From contig NOWV01000147.1 in the NCBI GenBank assembly GCA_003344405.1, positions 124,001 to 188,000 on the forward strand: DNA of 64,000 nt, in the 5' to 3' direction. This stretch comes from Trichoplax sp. H2 (lineage: Eukaryota; Placozoa; Uniplacotomia; Trichoplacea). Below are positions 37,245-48,933 of this stretch, piece by piece. The position numbers were made by a program, and so were the translations under genes. Numbering within the stretch: position 1 is the stretch's first letter; each line of letters starts with the position of its first letter. A model generated the notes under the pieces. The model did not search any database. It was not told where the DNA came from and worked only from the letters and a program-made list of their open reading frames with translations.

Positions 37245-39262
37245 CTATAAACTGACATGATTTGTTTACTTCAATATAAAGTCTCCTAGTTCTCTATCAA
37301 TTGATTCGAAACAGAGATCCTATATTATTGTCATTGTCAGGCAGAAATTTCAGGCCTTAACTAAATGTACAAATGTTATTTTTCTGTAAATTACAATAAT
37401 ACACGCATATTAGTTCAATTTTAATTATGAGTGTCATGATTATTTTTTTGGATTAATATGACATGAAATTAGTAAATAATTGAGGACATTAATAATGCTA
37501 TAAAGTGCCGTATTAAATATGTAAATAAATACCCCTACAGTCCTATTTTTACGTCTAATATGCAAGTTGCTGCCATTTTACAATCAATAAATTATTCATA
37601 ATTATAATGATACAATCGTAAACTTATGTGTACATACTGGGCTGGTGCTACTGAAAAACTTAAATGTGCAATAGTTTGTTCATAATTAACCAAGTTATGT
37701 AATATAGTCTGTTATGTTACTGCATCAACCTAGCAATCAAACAAAGTGATTAAAGACGCGAAATCCTATATACTTCATTTTAATTTATGGATACCTTTGT
37801 TATTCACTTGCCTTATAGAAAACACACTGATCTACACAGATGTCTGCATGTGAGACAAGAACATCAGTAAGATCGATCTTTTCATTGTCTTCATAGAATG
37901 GAGGATGCAAATATATTCGTATGAATACGGTACACTACCTACAGTTTATTACCAGTAGCTATGTCTACTTTCACCTTGGCTACTCTTGTATAATTATCTG
38001 CAAGCTTTTCAAAGACTTTCACACGTCTATATACGACGTAAGATAGATTCAGGCAGGTATTTTTCTAGATGTATCTACTTTATCAACCCTCGAAAAGTAA
38101 AGCAGACGTGAGAATAATCTAGTAGATAAGTCCATAACGAATTAGTTTTAAGCATTAATAGCTACAGTCTATAGTGGTGCTGGTTGCAATTGTATACTAT
38201 TAATTTTAAAGTGCTTAACGAGTTAAATAAGCCATTTTTAGTATTTTTAGTTTTGAAAAAAATTGTGTTTGATTCTTTATTACGGTTCAGATTATAAAGA
38301 AGTGTTCAATATTACTCTTCAGGTAAAGAATCTACCCAAAAGTACTCATTAAGAACAGCCTAGTTATGAAAATTCGAAATATTGTAAAACATCAATAATA
38401 CTGTATAGTGCTGGAAACTCAATATCGTCGCATAATAACTTAATTGATCATGTAAATTGATTCACTACATCAGCAGCACCTGCACAATCTATACATCATA
38501 GGTACGCATCAGGAGGAGAGTAATTAATCAATTAATTCGTTAATACAGCGGTCGTATCGGTTAATAAAATGAAAAGATATATTAATTCTGGATTAAGCTG
38601 AAGTAAAATTAACCACGTCTAAATTACAGCAAGTTATTCAATAAATATAACCCGATACATGTCTGCACCTAAAAAATGATTGCAAAAAATTTGAGTTGAT
38701 TCGACCAACTTGCACAGCATAGAAAACACCTCTCGCCACTTTCATTTCCTGCAGTATCCAGGAATATTACAATACATACATAGCATAAAAATCTCCGTCG
38801 GAATAAATAAGCATAGCTTAAATAAAAGACCAATTATAGTACATGGAGAGAAATTTTAACTATATATTAGAAGTGTAGTTTGAGAGGAAGAGTACTGTAG
38901 TCCTATGACGCTATCAACTGCAACTAGTGTTATAATAAAATCAAGTTAATTTAAAATGCTTACTTTCACTTATGATTTCGAACCGGTTCATCATCATTTC
39001 ATTGTCCGGTCTTTAATAATATTTACTATTACATTAATCAGCTGTTAAAATAGTAATCATGTGACGGAAAGAACTACCGATTAAGCAAGTAAGTATTGAA
39101 TTAGAGTAATCCAGCGCATCAATCCGAATTGATTAATATCAACTGGTGTAAAAGAAACTTCTTGCTGTCATTTTATATTCTACATTAGGTAAGAATTAAT
39201 GCATCCACCATACTGGTATAAATTATAATATACATTAATTCGTATAATAATAATTCAATTAT
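37245..39262. other. Intergenic region between convergent ALG3 and folate-receptor-like gene
   Basis: Two kilobases of AT-rich DNA between two convergent genes. No open frame or repeat of note; it should include both 3' untranslated regions. Confidence 0.45.
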
Positions 39263-39726
39263 TTAACTTGAAAGCGTAAATAAGTAGGTAAACATTGCCA
39301 GGGTAAAGACCAAGTAATGATATGGTGCGATATTTCGAGTACCACCAAAGACGCTAGAATCAAAGCTGTAGCAGCCCAGAGTCGATGTGCGAAATTTTAA
39401 CGCCGTACAAAACTCAGTCCCATTGTGGTAAAGAGAGGAAAATAACGTACCGTTGTAAATTGCCGTACGGCAATGATTGAAAATGGTGTTACAAAATGAA
39501 CTACAAATTATAAATCGACCAGCGCTTCGATTGTACCAATTTCCCTGATTGGGACTACAGAAATAACAGCGTAAGTATTCCATACGTTGCTGGCAAGGAG
39601 CAGAAGCAGAAGTTAACCTTGGCATATTATTAAATACGGAAGTGACTTCAGTACGGCGACAACATGTTTTGCTAAACCAGGTGCAATGACTAAGGCCCGC
39701 ATGAGTCTCCGGCTTTCTCGCATTAC
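39263..39726 (-). CDS. Folate-receptor-like cysteine-rich domain, probably GPI-anchored
   Basis: A minus-strand frame (open up to 39751; likely exon start 39726 after the acceptor CTTTCCAAG). Eleven cysteines follow the folate receptor/riboflavin-binding pattern: HCTWFSKTCC, then CQQRMEYLRCYFCSPNQGNW, then IICSSFCNTIFNHCRTA, then FCTALKF. CYxCSPNxGxW and the C-x3-C-x6-C block are the family's core. The C-terminus is a hydrophobic tail (YLVFTLAMFTYLF) that ends the protein, as in a GPI-attachment signal. Several N-glycosylation sites are present. The predicted acceptor phase (1) calls for an upstream signal-peptide exon, which I could not find between 39750 and 41300. The ligand is unknown; vertebrate folate-binding residues cannot be judged from this. 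The domain is shorter than vertebrate folate receptors, so it may be a divergent member. Confidence 0.7.
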
Positions 39727-42304
39727 CTTGGAAAGTTATAAAGTGTACCAATGATGGTATGTTAGAGTTATTAAAATTAGTATACTAGTACAGTAGGTAA
39801 AATGGAACCACAATTTAGATCAATATTCGGTAAGCTATCATTTGTATAACCACACATCAAGTGCCGTCACTATTGAATACATTGCGTTCATTTTGACAAG
39901 TCTTTATTATTGCCTAATTTCTTATACTGTACTAGTCCATTCCTCGCTCGTTATACTTTGCGTGTTCACTGTACTAACTATACATATCTCTTTCACTTTA
40001 TATCATTACTGATTCATTAAGCAAGGATATCGCAGCATACGTGAGATTGCTATTAATCACATGCTCCTTTCGTATACACTTTATCAAGTTGTCATCACTA
40101 TCTCTGCCAATGTACTCGTACATTATGACAGACACTACACCACAACACAGACAGCTACATTACTGAGAACGAATTGGATAAGATAGTGTAATAGTTGAAG
40201 TATCAGCAGCGATGGGGTAAACGAAATATTGTGAGTAGTTTTGATACTTTAGGATAGTCTCGTGTGCATGGTGTAGGAGAAAGAAGTCAAATCAATCAAT
40301 ACTATGCCTATTTTATTTCTCGTATAGCACTCTAGTATCAACTAAGTTACATGTAATTCCGTAATTGTAAATTTATACGGTAAGCGAAATAGATCGCAGT
40401 GATTAATCATTGTACACAAGAGACCCTGTAACATTTTTTAGCAACGATTTCAGAGCCTTTGCCAGTCTCTCTTTTGTACAGCGTCGCTATTGTATATTAC
40501 TAGTAATGTTAAAGCGATGGGTAGGCTCTTTTACAAGAAAGTAACTTTACCCAATGCTAGCTAGTATAGACGTTGAAAAAGATATAGGTGTACACTGTCT
40601 AGTCAGGGATTTTCTTACAAGTCCATGGTAAATGTTGTGCGGTAGTTGAGAAATTAATTCAGTAGGACGAGTAGCACGCTACGTCGTCAGATTGAAAACC
40701 GCAGTGTACAACATTGGTCAAAGCCACTGTTGTTGGCATAAAGAAGAAGGACATTTTGGATGATTATCTATCATTATATAATAAATGATGGTTCTCTATC
40801 ACTTCATGTAACTACTGTACTATGGTGATTGATGTTCAGCCTTGTTTGTCCATTTTGCAATGGCGGTTGATCTTGCTCGTATGTAAAGACAAAAGTGGTC
40901 AGAGATAATACTACTATATTTCAAGCTTCCTCAGCGTTGATTGAGTTATTTTAATGCCAGCCTCTCCTTGTTTGCATTCTTTTTATATAACTAGACTACT
41001 TTTGACCCCGTATCAAGTAAACAAGACGTTGCAATGGATAGTCAAAAGTATAGGAGAAATACTTGCAGAAGCAGCGTACAGTAGACTGCAAACTCGAATA
41101 AGGGCCTTAAGGCAGATACATGGTATGCATTATTCACTACTCTAGCCATGATGCACTGATGTGCTGTACTTTGTGAACTCCACAGGCAAGATTTTGATGA
41201 TCGCCTTGAATAGTACGTTATCAAGTTCAATTGAACTGATGGCTAAGAGGGAAATGTGAAATGATGGCTAGTAATCACAACAGTGACGGCTGACTGAGTA
41301 CCAAATATGAAAAGCTATTGGATCAAGCATCATCATAGTAGCATACAGCAACGAATGGATTGGTTGACGAGTTGTTTAGCAATCAAGAATGAAATGGGCG
41401 ACTAACAACAGTATGTCGATTTGAGTTGATTTCCGTAAGTAGGATTGGTCCCTGTCCGCAGGGACTCCTTTTTTCCTTTTGGTAGTCGCTGCTATCTGTT
41501 GTATGTTACGTTTAAGGATAGAGTAAGATTGGAGTGTCGATTAAGCTGGAAGTGATAGCCCTTGTTGGTAGTTGTTGGCTCTACGTGTACACAACACTAT
41601 CCATCACCCCTATTCGATTCTATGACTGGCGATATGGCAGCCATGAAAGTTAACATGATTCGTTGTTATTCACGATGATGATGATGATAATAACAACAAT
41701 AATATACGGTAGACGAGCGTATGATTAATTGAAGTAGCAAGTATTCATCTACCCCACTGCCTTTCGTCATCGATCCATCAGTCTAATAGCAATGGTTATC
41801 CGACTATACAAGCCATCATCCACCTGGATACCATGTTGCAAAAGCGAAATTAACAATCACATTAACATTTATCAAGCCGTGAAATAGCGCCATTGGGCAT
41901 TTTCGATGGCTTTTTCTCCCTACTCTCCACTTGTATAATGTATAGGTGGACAATTGTTGTTCATACTATTGACTTTATCTTACCGAAATAAGGACATTCT
42001 TGACCATGAACCATCCAAGCTGTACAAAGGATGCAAATAACTAAAGCTTTGAATCGCATATCCACATATCAATCGTAAACCACTAGCAAGGCTGAAAGTA
42101 TCAAAACTAGATAGAAGAGTAATTAGTAATTACAATTAATATCCAAAGGTGGTGTGGAATGGCTGCTTGATTGGCTCTTGACGAAGATGCTTTTGATGCC
42201 TGCGATACTGATACTACTCTACTATCCAATGTGTATACAGTATACCAGTGTTAGCATAATAGTACAAAAGAGCAGCAGACAAGCATAGCATGCCTGACCA
42301 ACCG

Positions 42305-42510
42305 TGTCATACTGTAGTACTAGTACGGAACGGTACGGTACAGTATGACTTGACAGGATAGGACGGATCGACGGATAATCGTCATGCATGGAGAAAATTA
42401 TGCAAATGAGAATAAAGCGAAACGGTATGGTACAGTACGGTACAGTACAGTACAATGAAGCTTATCAAACTATACTGGCCTGGTCCGGTCCGGTCCGGGC
42501 CAGGCCCAGT
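42305..42510. repeat. GTAC/GGTACGG cluster followed by a CCGGTCC run
   Basis: Words such as ACGGTACGGTACAGTA and GGTACAGTACGGTACAGTAC occupy 42305-42460. Bases 42478-42510 read GGCCTGGTCCGGTCC repeated and then inverted. The same GTAC-then-CCGG pairing occurs at 25689-25850 and 60007-60095. Confidence 0.7.
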
Positions 42511-42556
42511 TAGAGAGAAATGATGGAGACTAGGTAGAACGTCTGGGAGAATACTG

Positions 42557-42740
42557 TATCTCTATGGAAATTGTATCCATGTATTGTACAGTATAGTGGA
42601 GATAGGCAGAAATGATATAGGAGATCGTGTAGCTCTGAGAATAGTGGATCTCTATAGAAACTGCATCGAGAGATGGATTGTACACTACAACTCCGACAGT
42701 AGACTGCATCTCTATAGAAACTCTATCCATGTATTGTACA
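42557..42740. repeat. Three degenerate direct repeats
   Basis: Copies at 42557-42590, 42648-42684 and 42708-42740 share ATCTCTATRGAAA...ATC...TGTACA. Spacing is irregular (about 91 and 60 bases). Confidence 0.6.
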
Positions 42741-42913
42741 CTTTGGAACACACTCCTCGGACAGGCGGACCTTGCCTAGCGGACAGTGGACAGCAGGACT
42801 CTATCTGACATCCAGTACTACTGTATTATCAACTGGCCTAATCAACACTATGTCACGACATACTGACGTCTGTAGTCGCGTGTTACTGTATCAACGATGA
42901 ACCACTTTGCAAC

Positions 42914-42946
42914 AGGACTCGGACGGCGTCCTACCGTCCGAGTCCT
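42914..42946. repeat. Perfect 13-bp GC-rich hairpin
   Basis: AGGACTCGGACGG (42914-42926) and CCGTCCGAGTCCT (42934-42946) are exact reverse complements with a 7-base loop. It stands out for GC content in an AT-rich region, but is not adjacent to a gene end. Confidence 0.75.
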
Positions 42947-43488
42947 ATGTCCTGCACAACACCATACAGGATAGGATGTACAGCAGAATAACGTAGCAAC
43001 TACAGCTATCTACTGCTCATGACAGTGCTATGCGCTGTAGTAAATGACCTAACTAGAGCACTACTGCCTACTGTAGCTGACTGGAGTCAAAACAGTAGAA
43101 GAACAACATTTCCTGCTCTCAACGTGGCTGCGATCTTCAATCCATCATTTAGTAAGTTTTATTGCAGTTTTCACTCCGATACTGTTGGTAGATTGCTATT
43201 GACTTCAACTCTAATAGTTAGATGCAGTATTGTTGCACGATTGAAACTTTGATTAGGAATACAAGTTGAAGAATATACATTACAACACTAGAATAGGTTG
43301 GAACAGTAACAGTGCCATCTAAATTCTACTGTACAGTGTACAGCTTAAGTGGATTAAAATGGACGTAATATGATGTGTACAATTCATCATCATTTTCATG
43401 TAATATACTATGCTTCCCTATGGTCATTATAGAACAGAACAAGGCATCGCAATATCTTTGCTTACAATTAAATACTTTGCAACTCAAC

Positions 43489-44608
43489 ATGATTGAAATC
43501 ATATGCAACGATCGACTTGGCAAGAAAGTACGAGTAAAGTGCAAGTATGTTAGCCAAAATGAATGCTATTCAATAGTACAAATGGATTGCATAGCTAATT
43601 ATTGTATAATTATGGACCTAAAAATCACTGTGTCTCATCAATAAACTTATCATACATATTGAATCTTATATTCTATAGTGAAAATGATACAATTGGTGAC
43701 TTGAAAAAGCTAATAGCGGCGCAAACTGGTACAAAATGGGACAAAATTATGCTCAAGAAATGGTAACATTACTGCCATCGATCGAGTACTTGTAGTGATT
43801 TTCGTATAGTGATGTACTGTACTTTGAAATGTTGTTGATAGTATAGTATTTTCAGATAAAGCGCACAGCACAAATAGACACTGCTATGAAAGTTGTTAGT
43901 TGTTTGACCAGTCTATATATTGATTATCTATTATAGACTAGCAAAATAGGTTAGTAGATCACTTTCGCACATACTCAGTAAGCAGTGTCACGTATTTGAA
44001 ATGATAGATTGATCCTAAAGTTGAGCATATTGCCAGACTGACTACGTTAAGCCCTTTTCATTGCTATATACGCTCTTTTACTAAATTTCTAGGTATACAA
44101 TCTATAAGGACCATATCACTGTAGGTGATTGTATCTTTTATAATAAACGTAAAATATACGTCTGTAAGAATTACAATATTTCAATGTCAAAATGAGTAAA
44201 TCTGAAACTTGGTGAAATCGTCACTGATGACGTAAATGCAATTTTACTCTACAAGATACAAACATGCCTTAATTGAACCATACAGATTTCCAACCTGTAA
44301 GAATTTCAGTTTCTCCTATAATTGCTTATAAAAATTGACGTAACTGTACGAGTATATCTACACTAGCAGTGTTGACCTGAATAGATTGATCTATTTCCTT
44401 ATTATAACCGATGAACGAGTTTGCATCTGGATTTATTAATTTCTCAGTAATAGTAAAGCTAAACGTTACTACAATAGGATTATTCAGTGTAGACGGCGTC
44501 TATATTCCGGTATTTACTTGATGATATTTTACGTACGTATTGAGTCCTTAACCTTTGCGCTCAGATGAAATACGCGATGGTATGAATTTGGAACTTTACT
44601 ATCAGTAG
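43489..44608 (+). CDS. UBL5: UBL5/Hub1 ubiquitin-like splicing modifier
   Basis: Four exons: 43489-43544, 43679-43762, 44093-44130, 44565-44608, joined in phase to exactly 73 residues, the family's usual length. The protein starts [18 protein letters not shown] and continues through [38 protein letters not shown] and [13 protein letters not shown], a near-exact match to animal UBL5. UBL5 has a ubiquitin fold ending in two tyrosines instead of a diglycine, so it is not conjugated. It binds splicing proteins non-covalently and supports pre-mRNA splicing and the mitochondrial stress response. Intron 3 (44131-44564) begins GTATCTTTT and has TCCTTAAC 13 bases before its AG, a U12-type GT-AG intron. 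A GTAC palindrome lies ~150 bases upstream of the start codon. Confidence 0.97.
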
Positions 44609-45629
44609 CTGATGATATAATAGCTCCATAGCAATGGCGTCATGAATACTTTCCGGTAATCATTGGATTGTCTCAAGATAGGAACCACCATATTAACAGT
44701 AAATTCATCATCCTATGCTTCCTTTAAGTTCCTGGTAGGCATCAAAATATGCTAGCATTTTGTGTCTTTAAACATTTATTGAATGCTATCTTGTATTAAA
44801 TCTTCTACTCTGAAACATGATACCATACTGCGAGATAACCCATCCAATTGTTACATTGTACTGTACGATAGCCTATATTTATGATAATGAAGCGTAATAT
44901 TGTACTCGATTTGAATAATTGTGTCGTTGTTAACATTAGTTTAAATTACGAATAACTTTTTGGTGGACTTGGTGGACCTGCTTTATGAATGAACTATGTG
45001 TCATTCGTTGTAAGTCGATTTCACTCACGGTTAAATTTCTACTCGACATGTATTCACAACATGTTTATATACAATAAAGTTCAATATAATTGCCAGTACA
45101 TTGTTAACTGGTTTAGATTTATTACACCAGGCGATAAAGGAATATTCATTATTCGTATAGCTATTTACAAAAAATAATGAGTGATTAATAATAATATTAA
45201 ATAGCTTTTACATATTCATGTTTCACTGCTAATTATCATGTAGGCAAAGTACAAGATGCCATAATTCTATAAAACTAGTCGGCAGTTTAAATTCGGTTGT
45301 ATCTATGAATTTATGCAGCAATTGTATTACTAGTATACGCGTATAATAGCTCAGATCGGTGAATTCCTACCGTGAATTGCATGAATAAGCAGCATACGAT
45401 TGTGGATGTTTAAGACATTTCTAAAACTGTAACGAGTTGTTAAGCCAACAAGACTACAGCTAACGTGATTAGATTATAAAAGTGTTAACATACTAATTGA
45501 ATTCAACTTATCCATAGCCCAACCTTAGCCCTACTGTAAATAAACTCTACCGATACTGTATTCTTTCTCGAAAATTCTACAAGACGAATCTTATATCCAT
45601 CTACAGCAACGATATACCGTGCATTTCTA

Positions 45630-46110
45630 TAATTTATATATAATGTGCACTATCAGCTGGTAGATACACTCAATTTTACATGGTTGCGAGCATGTAATCG
45701 CCTATACTCTACAATGTACATACAGCATTTATATAATTTATATATACTGTAATGTGAACCATCAGCTGGTAGATAGACTCAATTCTACATAGTTGCAAAC
45801 ATGTAATCGCCTATACATATAGCATTTATAAAATTTATATATAATGTGCACTATCAGCTGGTAGACACACTCAATTTTACATGGTTGCGAGCATGTAATC
45901 GCCTATACTCTACAATGTACATATAGCATTTATGTAATTTATATATACTGTAATGTGAACCATCAGCTGGTAGATAGACTCAATTCTACATAGTTGCAAA
46001 CATGTAATCACCTATACATATAGCATTTATATAATTTATTTATATATAATATGCACCATCAGCTGGTCGATAGACTCAATTCTACATAGTTGCAAACATG
46101 TAATCGCCTA
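45630..46110. repeat. Higher-order tandem array (A-B-A-B-B)
   Basis: Five units share ATCAGCTGGTAGATA, ACTCAATT, TACAT.GTTGC and CATGTAATCGCCTATAC. Type A has GTGCACTATC, ATTTTACATGG and GCGAGC; type B has GTGAACCATC, ATTCTACATAG and GCAAAC. The CAGCTGG anchors fall at 45654, 45763, 45855, 45964 and 46060, so an A+B pair repeats with a 201-base period, and the last unit is a B variant. This shows the array grew by dimer duplication. It lies within 320 bases of the ELP5 start. CAGCTG is an E-box-like core in every unit. Confidence 0.85.
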
Positions 46111-46216
46111 TACTGTACTTATAGCTCAGTTGCTAGCTGCCTGTCCAAGTGGATCTCAACGCTATAGTGAGTACACTGTCAACACATGTACAATATGACT
46201 GAATATAAAATTTAAG

Positions 46217-46240
46217 GTACTGTACGGTATACTGTACTAC
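46217..46240. repeat. GTAC palindrome upstream of ELP5
   Basis: GGTACTGTACGGTATACTGT and adjoining ACTACTG form a short GTAC-centred block about 190 bases before the ELP5 start. Confidence 0.6.
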
Positions 46241-46429
46241 TGTCGATGGTATGCAGTACTCCATCATACAGTATCAACAAATAGAAGTAATTATATCAGG
46301 AATCTTAGCACTTGCTGCGAAGCTGATCACTATAGCACACAAATCCTGGCCAACATTGGATGCTAAGCATCTCCAGCTACGAATATTTTAGCTTTCTGCA
46401 GACGATTTTCGACTTAGATCAATTCAGCG

Positions 46430-48933
46430 ATGCCTAAAAATACAATAACTGATTCGATTGTATCTGGTGCAGAAGCCTCCAAGATCGTGATGATACAAGG
46501 TAATCAAGAGCAGCTGTAGCTAATCTTGTAACATATACAAAAGTAGTGCAGATTTCCGAGATTTCCTACATCCAACTTGATCTCTTAGCAATGACAATCT
46601 TGATAAACTGTAGGTACGGTCAATACTGCCATAAAATGGATACCTTGATAATTTACTATGGCATCCTTAGTGCTAATAGGAGTCTTATTAGCGTTTACAG
46701 TAACGAAATCATTCAAATTTGTAGCATTCATTTTACTATCGTACATCGTTCTGCAAATGTCTCTGCAGCGCCAGAATTGAAGCGCTGACATGAATGAGAT
46801 AGTCCTTCATCAGTATGTAATACCTAGTAGTACTTACTCTGCTGCTGAAACACTTGCATGGAGTTAACCAGTCATAAAGACAATCGACACTTTTTTAGTG
46901 CTCATAGATTATATATTCAGTTCGATATACTCATGACATGAAAACAGTTGAAAGTACAGAGCGGTAAAATTCCGACTTAAACTCAAAATTTACTGTTCCA
47001 ATGCATAGATAATCTGCAGCATAACGGGAGAGCTTTTCTTAAGGGATATATAGAAAAACTAGTTAAAAGGTAAGTTTGAAAATGTACACAGTGGTTTCTC
47101 AGTTAATTATACGGAACATTTTACTGGATACAGTATAATAAATTGTTAAATAATTTTCGATTAGGGTCGATATTGTGCATATCTTCGTCCTCGATCTAGC
47201 GATCGAAAGTTACAAGCAGTATTTGACGTCAAAACGTTACAAGAAAAAGTAAGATATAAAAGATTTACCTCCTAAGTAACACCAGTCAATTGTATTTTAA
47301 AAATTCTTACCAATATCATCATAAATAAGATCTTGATATCAACCCTACGATCAATGCTTGAACTACTTGTATATTCACTTTATACTTATACTGTATATCT
47401 AGAATTATATTACATGACGGTTACTCTGATGTGGTCGGATGGGATAATAGCGGGTAACTTATCAACGTTATGTTAATCGATTATACATATTGTAAAAAGT
47501 TATTGTTAAGGTTTTATGCAATATGTATAGTAACTAGATTAATATCTATCGTTTATCCCATTGCAGCCAACAAGATTGCATTCGCTGGCAATCACCAGAT
47601 GGCATCTATCAGCAATTTAATAATGCGCTAAAGAAAAATAAAAGTAATCACCACGAGCATTGCTACGGATTATTTTACAACTATGCACAGAAACATTACA
47701 AAATCCAAATCGTGCAGTAAAGTTGTATATAATAACACTACACCTGATACAATCTATGCAGAGCTTATAAAGATAGTAAAGTAGTTTATCAACCAATAGC
47801 TGACATGGTTTTATTTCTAATAGATATCTCCAATGCTGCATCGGTAGCTGTTGTAGTCGATTCCTTAAGCCCATTTTTATCGCACAACTCTACTAATCAT
47901 GTCTGCCTAAGTCTACAACAGCTAATGATGCCAGATACAAACATTAATCAAGGTAATTCAAAATTTTGAAAAAGACTATAAAAAGTTTGTAGATCTAATG
48001 TCTCCAATGTCATCATTCTTTTAAATTACAAATAATCACTTTTCGCCACTTTTTAGAGGACCTTAAGATAACTCAAATAGTCGCATTACTACATTCTGAC
48101 CTACACGATGACTATGAAATATCTGCCATGAAGCACATCGCATCAACAACTATTAGCCTTTGTGAAATGAGTATTGAGGACAAGTTAAAATTTGACGATT
48201 TAGGTTATAAATCGATCGCTTCATCATTGCAATAAATAATCACCATTAGGCAGGCAATATTGAAATCTATCTTAATTATACATTGCTTAGAAAATACATT
48301 TTATTTCGGCTTATGCAAAACAAATCACATCAAGAAATCTGGAAAAATAATAAATAAGGTATTTGCTACATATGTTCAAATAAGGGAAGACATCTAAAAA
48401 TCGGCATTTCTTGTTGATAACAGTATGTCGACATAGTGTTATCTCGTAAAATTTTAATTTTTCTGCCTTTTTCAATATTAGAAAGAAGTTTATGGTATTT
48501 ATAATGATTTCGTGATTCGGATATTTGAATATCACCAGACTGATATTAAATCTTCTACATTGGATAAAAGTACTTCGGTAAGCAGAAGGCTACATTCGTT
48601 CTCATGTATTATAATCATCTGAACCACATAGTATTCCTGAAACAGAATAATTCTACTAGGTATAAGTTACTTTACACGTGTCTAAATTAGATACTACGTA
48701 TCATGTGTTATTTTTAGTCTGATCCAACAGAAAATCTCACTTTCAACTTAAAGCTAACACAATCAGAAAAACAAGCAAGGTCTCGTTTGAAATTGCCTTA
48801 TACCTACAGCGATGAACGTAAAGCAGCTGAATTAAGTCAGCCTACCGCATCTTCTGGTGGTAAAATATTTTATCAACCAGATGAAGTCGATGACTTTGAT
48901 GAAGAAGATCCAGATGATGATCTTGACATATAA
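46430..48933 (+). CDS. ELP5: ELP5, Elongator complex subunit
   Basis: Nine exons: 46430-46499, 47009-47069, 47165-47248, 47403-47453, 47567-47643, 47824-47952, 48057-48203, 48486-48577, 48718-48933; 308 residues (human ~300). ELP5 bridges the ELP4-5-6 RecA-like ring of Elongator, which modifies wobble uridines of tRNA. The C-terminus is diagnostic: DPTENLTFNLKLTQSEK, KIFYQPDEVDDFDEEDPDDD and a final LDI. Upstream the order is also conserved: TDSIVSGAEASKIVMIQD, then NGRAFLKGYIEKLVK, VDIVHIFVLD, ILHDGYSD, ASVAVVVDSLSPFL. Like other ELP5 proteins it lacks Walker motifs. Exons 1-6 and 9 join in phase with strong sites. The exon 7/8 junction (48203 to 48486) is my least certain choice, since an earlier donor within exon 7 also keeps phase. 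The start at 46430 gives the expected N-terminal length. Confidence 0.93.

Larger units (their letters stand above)
39752..43488. other. Intergenic region rich in GTAC and CCGG words
   Basis: About 3.7 kb without a supportable gene. It should contain the missing first exon of the folate-receptor-like gene and the UBL5 promoter. It holds GTAC clusters (42305-42460, 43326-43343), a CCGG run (42478-42510), three direct repeats (42557-42740), and a perfect hairpin (42914-42946). Short open frames overlap these repeats and have no domain support. Confidence 0.5.
44609..46429. other. Intergenic region with satellite array, upstream of ELP5
   Basis: About 1.8 kb without genes. A tandem array fills 45630-46110 (separate entry), followed by a GTAC palindrome block at 46217-46240, about 190 bases before the ELP5 ATG. 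Confidence 0.5.

Noticed and set aside
38985-39005. Possible tRNA B-box (GGTTCGAAATC on the minus strand)
   Set aside because: The flanking bases do not form a T-arm stem, and no A-box or acceptor stem lies at the right distance.
41447-41471. Small hairpin followed by a T run (GTCCCTG/CAGGGAC then TTTTTT)
   Set aside because: It looks like a bacterial-type terminator, but this is a eukaryotic intergenic region with no gene ending there.
44219-44380. Possible C/D snoRNA in UBL5 intron 3 (TGATGA then CTGA)
   Set aside because: The first base of the C box is wrong, the boxes are ~150 bases apart, and no terminal stem is visible.
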